Assembly (NCBI GenBank): GCA_934526185.1
Contig: CAKTAA010000085.1
Coordinates: 1 to 9,239 of the forward strand
DNA length: 9,239 bases
DNA from: an uncultured Eubacteriales bacterium
Lineage (GTDB): Bacteria > Bacillota > Clostridia > Oscillospirales > CAG-272
Direction: 5' to 3'
Shown here: in pieces, positions 6,060 through 9,239 of the stretch
How the letters are laid out: the number at the start of each line of letters is the position of its first letter
Position numbering within the stretch: position 1 is the stretch's first letter
Notes under the pieces: generated by a model
What the model saw: only the letters and a program-made list of their open reading frames with translations
Databases searched by the model: none
What the model was told of the DNA's origin: nothing
Made by a program: the position numbers and the translations under genes

Positions 6060-6362
6060 GGTATATTTTCGTCAAAAATTCCAGGGAATTCTCTTCTTTA
6101 TTTTATATCTCAAAATTTTTTAACCAGCAGGAAAACAATAAAACGACTGTTAAACAGAACCGATATAACAGAGAATGGCGTCGTTTGGGAAATAGGCACT
6201 GGAAAAGGCCCATTACCAAGGCTTTGTTCGGCAGACGGAATGTACAGTCTCCGCGCTCTGCTGACAAAAAGCAAATTACCGGCGCATCTTCCGCGAATCC
6301 GCGAATCTAAGAATTTAAAAAAATTTTTATACGTACAGTCGCTTAGCCTTTTCCAATGCTGA
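6060..6362 (+). pseudogene. Decayed 5' part of an Erm-type 23S rRNA adenine N6-methyltransferase
   Basis: Intact Erm enzymes methylate A2058 of 23S rRNA with S-adenosylmethionine and give macrolide-lincosamide-streptogramin B resistance. In the frame starting at 6108 I read SQNFLTS (6108-6128), KRLLNRTDITENG (6141-6179) and VVWEIGTGKG (6180-6209). These are the N-terminal SQNFLTS block and motif I of the SAM-binding fold as seen in ErmB-like proteins. The family's next residues, ITKAL, are found in another frame at 6212-6226, so a frameshift lies at about 6209-6211. The rest of motif I's frame continues to a stop at 6360-6362 with only loose resemblance (YSLRALL, LPAHLP). Erm proteins are about 245-260 residues, while here only the first third is recognisable and motifs IV onward are absent. 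No start codon is evident. KsgA is less likely because of the SQNFLTS-EIGTGKG combination. Confidence 0.66.
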
Positions 6363-6457
6363 ATGAAATTTAATAAGCGCAAATAACACTAAGGCGTGTT
6401 CAGACAGCCGCCTGCTCATACTTTGGTGAAATAAATGAACTATACCTTTCTGAACGG

Positions 6458-6486
6458 TTGACAGGCAGCGAGCGGCATGATATAAT
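6458..6486 (+). promoter_or_regulatory. Consensus sigma-A promoter of the small Cys-rich gene
   Basis: A perfect TTGACA (6458-6463), a 17-base spacer and a perfect TATAAT (6481-6486). Transcription would start near 6493, about 40 bases before the ATG at 6532, leaving a short leader that holds GGGAGG. Confidence 0.85.
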
Positions 6487-6531
6487 GGCATGCAGTAACG
6501 GTTCTGCGCAATGTGCAGGGAGGAAACGCCC

Positions 6532-6783
6532 ATGAAAAAACGCGATTTATATGAAACATTCGATATTGAGGAAAGCTGCGCCTTTTGTGAGTACGCCTCA
6601 CCGCTGTCTGATCATCGTGAGGTTCTCTGCCGATACAAGGGCGTTGTCCAAACCACTTACCGATGTAAAAAATTTACATATGATCTTTTGAAGCGCGTTC
6701 CGTCTCCTCGTATCATCTCCCTGCCTGCTATTGACTTTGAGGAAAAAAACGCGGGACAACCGTCCGAGCCGGAAACAGAATAA
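6532..6783 (+). CDS. Small four-cysteine protein, unknown function
   Basis: An 83-residue protein with C16-x-x-C19, C33 and C45, a spacing that could bind one zinc or an iron-sulfur cluster. After the last cysteine comes a basic segment (KKFTYDLLKRVPSPR, 46-60) and then an acidic, probably disordered tail. I think small proteins with this CxxC...LC...C-KF-YD-LKR layout recur in Clostridia, but I know no function for them. The gene is well defined: consensus promoter, GGGAGG eight bases before the ATG, and its own terminator 55 bases after the stop. It is therefore a single-gene transcript between the erm relic and guaA. The frame is open further back to about 6511, but the ribosome binding site decides for 6532. 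There is no signal peptide, so it is probably cytoplasmic. Confidence 0.85.
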   Translation: MKKRDLYETFDIEESCAFCEYASPLSDHREVLCRYKGVVQTTYRCKKFTYDLLKRVPSPRIISLPAIDFEEKNAGQPSEPETE

Positions 6784-6838
6784 ACGCTGACCGAAATCGT
6801 ATTTAGTACAATCAAACCAACATAGAAAATCAAAGCTG

Positions 6839-6879
6839 ACCGCCGAAAGAATAACAATATCTTTTGGCGGTAATTTTTT
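6839..6879 (+). terminator. Intrinsic terminator after the small Cys-rich gene
   Basis: ACCGCCGAAAGA (6839-6850) pairs with TCTTTTGGCGGT (6860-6871), 12 pairs including one G-U, with a nine-base loop, followed by AATTTTTT. Confidence 0.9.
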
Positions 6880-6950
6880 ACACAGACCGCATACGGCCAA
6901 TGTTATCATGAATTAAGCATAGGATATTTTGTATAAAGCTTTCCCCTTAG

Positions 6951-6973
6951 GTATCGCTGTCGATACGTTTTTG
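6951..6973 (+). terminator. Weak terminator-like hairpin in the guaA upstream region
   Basis: GTATCG-CTGT-CGATAC is a perfect six-pair stem with a four-base loop, followed by GTTTTTG. The stem is short, and the real terminator of the previous gene is at 6839-6879, so its role is uncertain. Nearby GCCTGT (6990-6995) and ACAGGC (7014-7019) form a second inverted repeat. The rest of 6880-7047 shows nothing else. Confidence 0.35.
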
Positions 6974-7047
6974 CTTTAATTTCTGTCCCGCCTGTTTCAT
7001 CTTTAATAATACGACAGGCAAATTTACTTGATGTTGAGCAAAAGCTC

Positions 7048-7076
7048 TTGCAAAATGGTTTTTTTTTTGTTATACT
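7048..7076 (+). promoter_or_regulatory. Promoter of guaA with a T10 tract in the spacer
   Basis: TTGCAA (7048-7053) and TATACT (7071-7076) are 17 bases apart, and ten consecutive T residues (7059-7068) lie in the spacer. Transcription would start near 7083, leaving a leader of about 80 bases. That leader can fold: AAGGC near 7097 pairs with GCCTT near 7136, with an inner GGGA-CTTG-TCCC stem. Confidence 0.62.
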
Positions 7077-7164
7077 AAACTGAATATTGCAGAAAAAAGG
7101 CGATAAGAGGTTTGCTGGGACTTGTCCCTCCCTTTTGCCTTATATACGGGAAAGGAAAAATCCT

Positions 7165-9024
7165 ATGAATGAAATATGTGCGATTCTCGACTGCGGCGGC
7201 CAATATACAAAGGTTATAGACAGGAAAGTACGGGAGCTTGGCGTTTACACAGACATCTTTCCGCTTGGTGCTGACAAAAATAAGCTCCGCAAATACGGCG
7301 CTCTGATTCTATCCGGCGGACCTGCAAGTGTATGGAATGCGGGGGCTCCGAAATACGATCCCGAAATATTTGATCTCGGACTTCCCATTTTAGGCATCTG
7401 TTACGGTATGCAGTTAATCAACGAACACTTCGGCGGCCGCGTGTTGCCCGGTGTTAAAACAGAATACGGACAGATGTCAATCGATGTCGATGTCACCTGT
7501 CCTTTGTTTGACGGACTTTCGGCTACAGAAAATGTCTTAATGAGCCATGGAGATGCTGTAAAAAAGCTGGCCGACGGCTTCCAAACAGTGGCAAAAACGG
7601 GGGATGTTGTTGCCGGCATATATAATTCTGAAAAAAAGATTGCGGGCGTACAATTTCATCCGGAAGTCGATTTGACGGAAAACGGCTTGGTCATGCTTGA
7701 AAATTTTTTGAGAAAAATCTGCGGTTTTAGTGAAATCTATGCTCTTGATGACAGAATTCAAAATGCTGTTGATATGATTCAGAGACGTGTTAGAGACGGT
7801 AACGTTATGGTTCTCGTTTCCGGAGGGGTGGATTCCGCGGTAACAGCAGCGCTTCTGCTGAAAGCGCTGCCCGCCGATCATGTTTATGCTATTCATGTCG
7901 ATCACGGTTTGATGCGCAAGGACGAAAGCGATATCATCTGTGAAAATCTAAAAGAACTCGGACTGATACATATGCTGCGCGTCAATGCAGAAGAAGAATT
8001 TTTCCACGGTAAAGTTGACGCCGGTGACGGAACACTTATCGGACCGCTTTCAGAGACATGTGATCCAGAAGAAAAACGCCGAATTATCGGCAGCATGTTC
8101 ATCAAGGTTACCCGGGATGCAGCGGAGTCTCTCGGATTAGATTTTGATACCACATTTCTCGCCCAAGGAACACTCCGGCCCGATTTGATCGAAAGCGGAA
8201 ACCCTGATGTCAGCGGTCTGGCTCATAAAATCAAAACACATCACAACGACGTGGATCTGGTCCGTCAGGCAAGAGAGAAAGGACTTATTATCGAAACGAA
8301 TTGGGACTGGCACAAGGATGAAGTACGTAAAGTTGCGCGCATGCTCGGTCTGAGAGAAGATGTTGCGGCAAGACAGCCTTTCCCAGGCCCCGGTCTCGGT
8401 GTGCGTATTCTTTGTACAGACAGAGGAATGGAAGTCGATCCGGCACAGCAAAGACAGCTTTCGGAATTCATTGCGGCAAGAGAACTGCCTGTACAGGCGG
8501 AAATTGCGGAGGTACATAGCGTCGGTGTTCAGGGAGACAACCGCAGCTATAAGCATCTTGCTCTGCTCAGCGGTCCCTCTTCCGATTTAAAAATGGATAG
8601 CCTTTTTTCGCTCGCCAGGGATATTCCAAACAGTTTCTCCTTTATTAATCGTGTGGCATATGCGATAAACAGAGAAACCATTGCTTCACATCCGATATGC
8701 AAACCGCTGTATATAACCAGAGAGGCAGCGGAAATTCTGCGGGAAGCTGACCACATTGTTACAACATATATTATGAATCCACAAATTAGCCAGTGTTTTG
8801 CCGTGCTGCTTCCGATTGGTTGTGGTAACAAATATTCAATCGCCATTCGCGCTGTTGTAACAAGCGATTTCATGACAGCCCGTCCCGCTGTACCCGGAAA
8901 GGATTTTCCCGCAGATGCATTTCAGCAGATTGTTAAAAATATTGATGCTCTCCTTGGAGACAAAATCGACCTCATTTTGTATGACCTTACAGGCAAACCA
9001 CCTGCAACGGTAGAGTGGGAATAA
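7165..9024 (+). CDS. guaA: GMP synthase (glutamine-hydrolysing), long form
   Basis: Converts XMP to GMP in the cytosol using ATP and glutamine, the last step of guanine nucleotide synthesis. Residues 1-185 are the class I glutamine amidotransferase domain with triad C79 (GICYGMQ), H165 and E167 (FHPEVD). Residues 195-410 are the ATP pyrophosphatase domain with the P-loop SGGVDS at 219-224 and QPFPGPGLG at 404-412. The C-terminal dimerisation region begins near VGVQGDNRSY (453-462) and ends YDLTGKPPATVEWE. At 619 residues it is about 95 longer than the E. coli enzyme (525). The extra sequence lies inside the C-terminal region, as in human GMP synthase (693), whose VTSDFMT-P-PG segment is also matched here (565-578). 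I chose the ATG at 7165 because AAAGGA precedes it; the frame opens upstream to 7087 without a site. It is monocistronic, followed by repeat-rich DNA. Confidence 0.96.
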   Translation: MNEICAILDCGGQYTKVIDRKVRELGVYTDIFPLGADKNKLRKYGALILSGGPASVWNAGAPKYDPEIFDLGLPILGICYGMQLINEHFGGRVLPGVKTEYGQMSIDVDVTCPLFDGLSATENVLMSHGDAVKKLADGFQTVAKTGDVVAGIYNSEKKIAGVQFHPEVDLTENGLVMLENFLRKICGFSEIYALDDRIQNAVDMIQRRVRDGNVMVLVSGGVDSAVTAALLLKALPADHVYAIHVDHGLMRKDESDIICENLKELGLIHMLRVNAEEEFFHGKVDAGDGTLIGPLSETCDPEEKRRIIGSMFIKVTRDAAESLGLDFDTTFLAQGTLRPDLIESGNPDVSGLAHKIKTHHNDVDLVRQAREKGLIIETNWDWHKDEVRKVARMLGLREDVAARQPFPGPGLGVRILCTDRGMEVDPAQQRQLSEFIAARELPVQAEIAEVHSVGVQGDNRSYKHLALLSGPSSDLKMDSLFSLARDIPNSFSFINRVAYAINRETIASHPICKPLYITREAAEILREADHIVTTYIMNPQISQCFAVLLPIGCGNKYSIAIRAVVTSDFMTARPAVPGKDFPADAFQQIVKNIDALLGDKIDLILYDLTGKPPATVEWE

Positions 9025-9042
9025 TTTGATAGGTCGTAAAAA

Positions 9043-9066
9043 CCCAGTGTTTATGCGGGGTTGCGG
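9043..9066. repeat. Imperfect direct repeat after guaA, first copy
   Basis: It shares the layout CCCAGTG-TTTATG-GGGTT-CGG with the segment at 9130-9151, differing by small indels and one substitution. It begins 18 bases after the guaA stop. AACCC and GGGTT within it can also pair as a small hairpin. Confidence 0.6.
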
Positions 9067-9081
9067 CATTTGAAGAAGTCT

Positions 9082-9102
9082 TTTGATAACAATTTGATAA
9101 CA
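9082..9102. repeat. Two tandem TTTGATAACA repeats, 11-bp period
   Basis: TTTGATAACA occurs at 9082-9091 and 9093-9102 with one base between, so the period is 11 bp, close to one helical turn. Short phased repeats like this are typical of binding sites for integrases or other site-specific DNA-binding proteins. No protein is identified here. Confidence 0.6.
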
Positions 9103-9176
9103 GCCATACAAGAGCCTTTATTCTTGCAGCCCAGTGGTTTATGGGTTACGGAATGATAAAAGGCGGCTTGTATGGC
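9103..9176. repeat. Long inverted repeat enclosing the second direct-repeat copy
   Basis: GCCATACAAG (9103-9112) is perfectly complementary to CTTGTATGGC (9167-9176). Pairing continues inward between GCCTTTAT and the complement of the TAAAAGGC side with a few bulges, giving about 18 pairs. The loop holds the second copy of the CCCAGTG-type repeat (9130-9151). It could be a hairpin RNA, a small inverted-repeat element or an attachment region. Confidence 0.6.
9130..9151. repeat. Imperfect direct repeat after guaA, second copy
   Basis: CCCAGTGGTTTATGGGTTACGG aligns to 9043-9066 with two small gaps and one substitution. The two copies are 87 bases apart, start to start, in the same orientation. 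Confidence 0.55.
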
Positions 9177-9239
9177 GAAAGAAATCCATATTAGAAAGCC
9201 CTTAGCTGTGGGTAATGATTCCATAGCTAAGGGCTTTTT
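9172..9239 (+). CDS. Possible start of a small gene running off the right edge
   Basis: ATG at 9172 opens MAKEIHIRKPLAVGNDS and stays open for 22 codons to the window end, with AAAGG eight bases upstream. However, its codons overlap a strong terminator hairpin and part of an inverted repeat, so the frame is more likely incidental. I see no family resemblance. Confidence 0.12.
   Translation, partial: MAKEIHIRKPLAVGNDSIAKGF
9195..9239 (+). terminator. Strong intrinsic terminator at the right edge
   Basis: AAAGCCCTTAGCT-GTGG (9195-9211) pairs with CCAT-AGCTAAGGGCTTT (9221-9237) with a loop of about nine bases, and the T-run continues to the window end. It may end the guaA transcript, or belong to the neighbouring element if one starts here. 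Confidence 0.88.

Noticed and set aside
6110..6382. 90-codon minus-strand frame in the erm relic region
   Set aside because: It is antisense to the SQNFLTS and EIGTGKG motifs and shows no ribosome binding site or conserved pattern.
7083..7164. Guanine riboswitch before guaA
   Set aside because: The leader folds but lacks the conserved purine-aptamer loop sequences and is too short to hold one plus a terminator.

Overview
The window looks like the chromosome of an anaerobic Gram-positive of the class Clostridia, roughly of the Oscillospiraceae/Ruminococcaceae kind. The evidence is moderate GC, GGAGG-type ribosome binding sites, sigma-A promoters close to consensus, a PerR-rubrerythrin peroxide-defence pair, a PrsA/parvulin-type lipoprotein and many short intrinsic terminators. 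This placement is inferred from gene content and not from a database match.

Left third (1-2968, all minus strand): the 5' two thirds of glutamine-dependent NAD+ synthetase (nadE, running off the left edge), a six-helix membrane protein of unknown function, and ribulose-phosphate 3-epimerase (rpe). They may be co-transcribed. A doubtful 100-codon frame overlaps the rpe start. Upstream lies a gene-poor stretch (2969-3646) with a strongly folding segment that ends in a terminator-like hairpin, two divergent sigma-A-like promoters, and an inverted repeat bracketing the -35 box of the rightward promoter.

Middle (3647-5887, plus strand): a secreted foldase-like lipoprotein with a parvulin domain, then a perR-rubrerythrin operon. 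The perR promoter region carries two AT-rich palindromes, and the operon ends in a very clear terminator.

Right half: 5888-6457 has no intact gene but contains what I read as the decayed 5' part of an Erm-type 23S rRNA adenine methyltransferase, with the family's SQNFLTS and EIGTGKG motifs and frameshifts. A consensus promoter then drives a small four-cysteine protein with its own terminator. GMP synthase (guaA) follows, in the long form with an enlarged C-terminal dimerisation region, behind a promoter whose spacer holds a T10 tract. The 215 bases after guaA, a known class of island integration site, are dense in direct and inverted repeats and end in a strong terminator. They look like the edge or scar of an integrated element.

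Most genes are ordinary housekeeping or oxidative-stress genes. I did not find a clear new multi-gene system. The parts most worth checking are the erm relic, the structured segment at 2972-3085, the repeat-rich zone after guaA, and the T10 promoter spacer.
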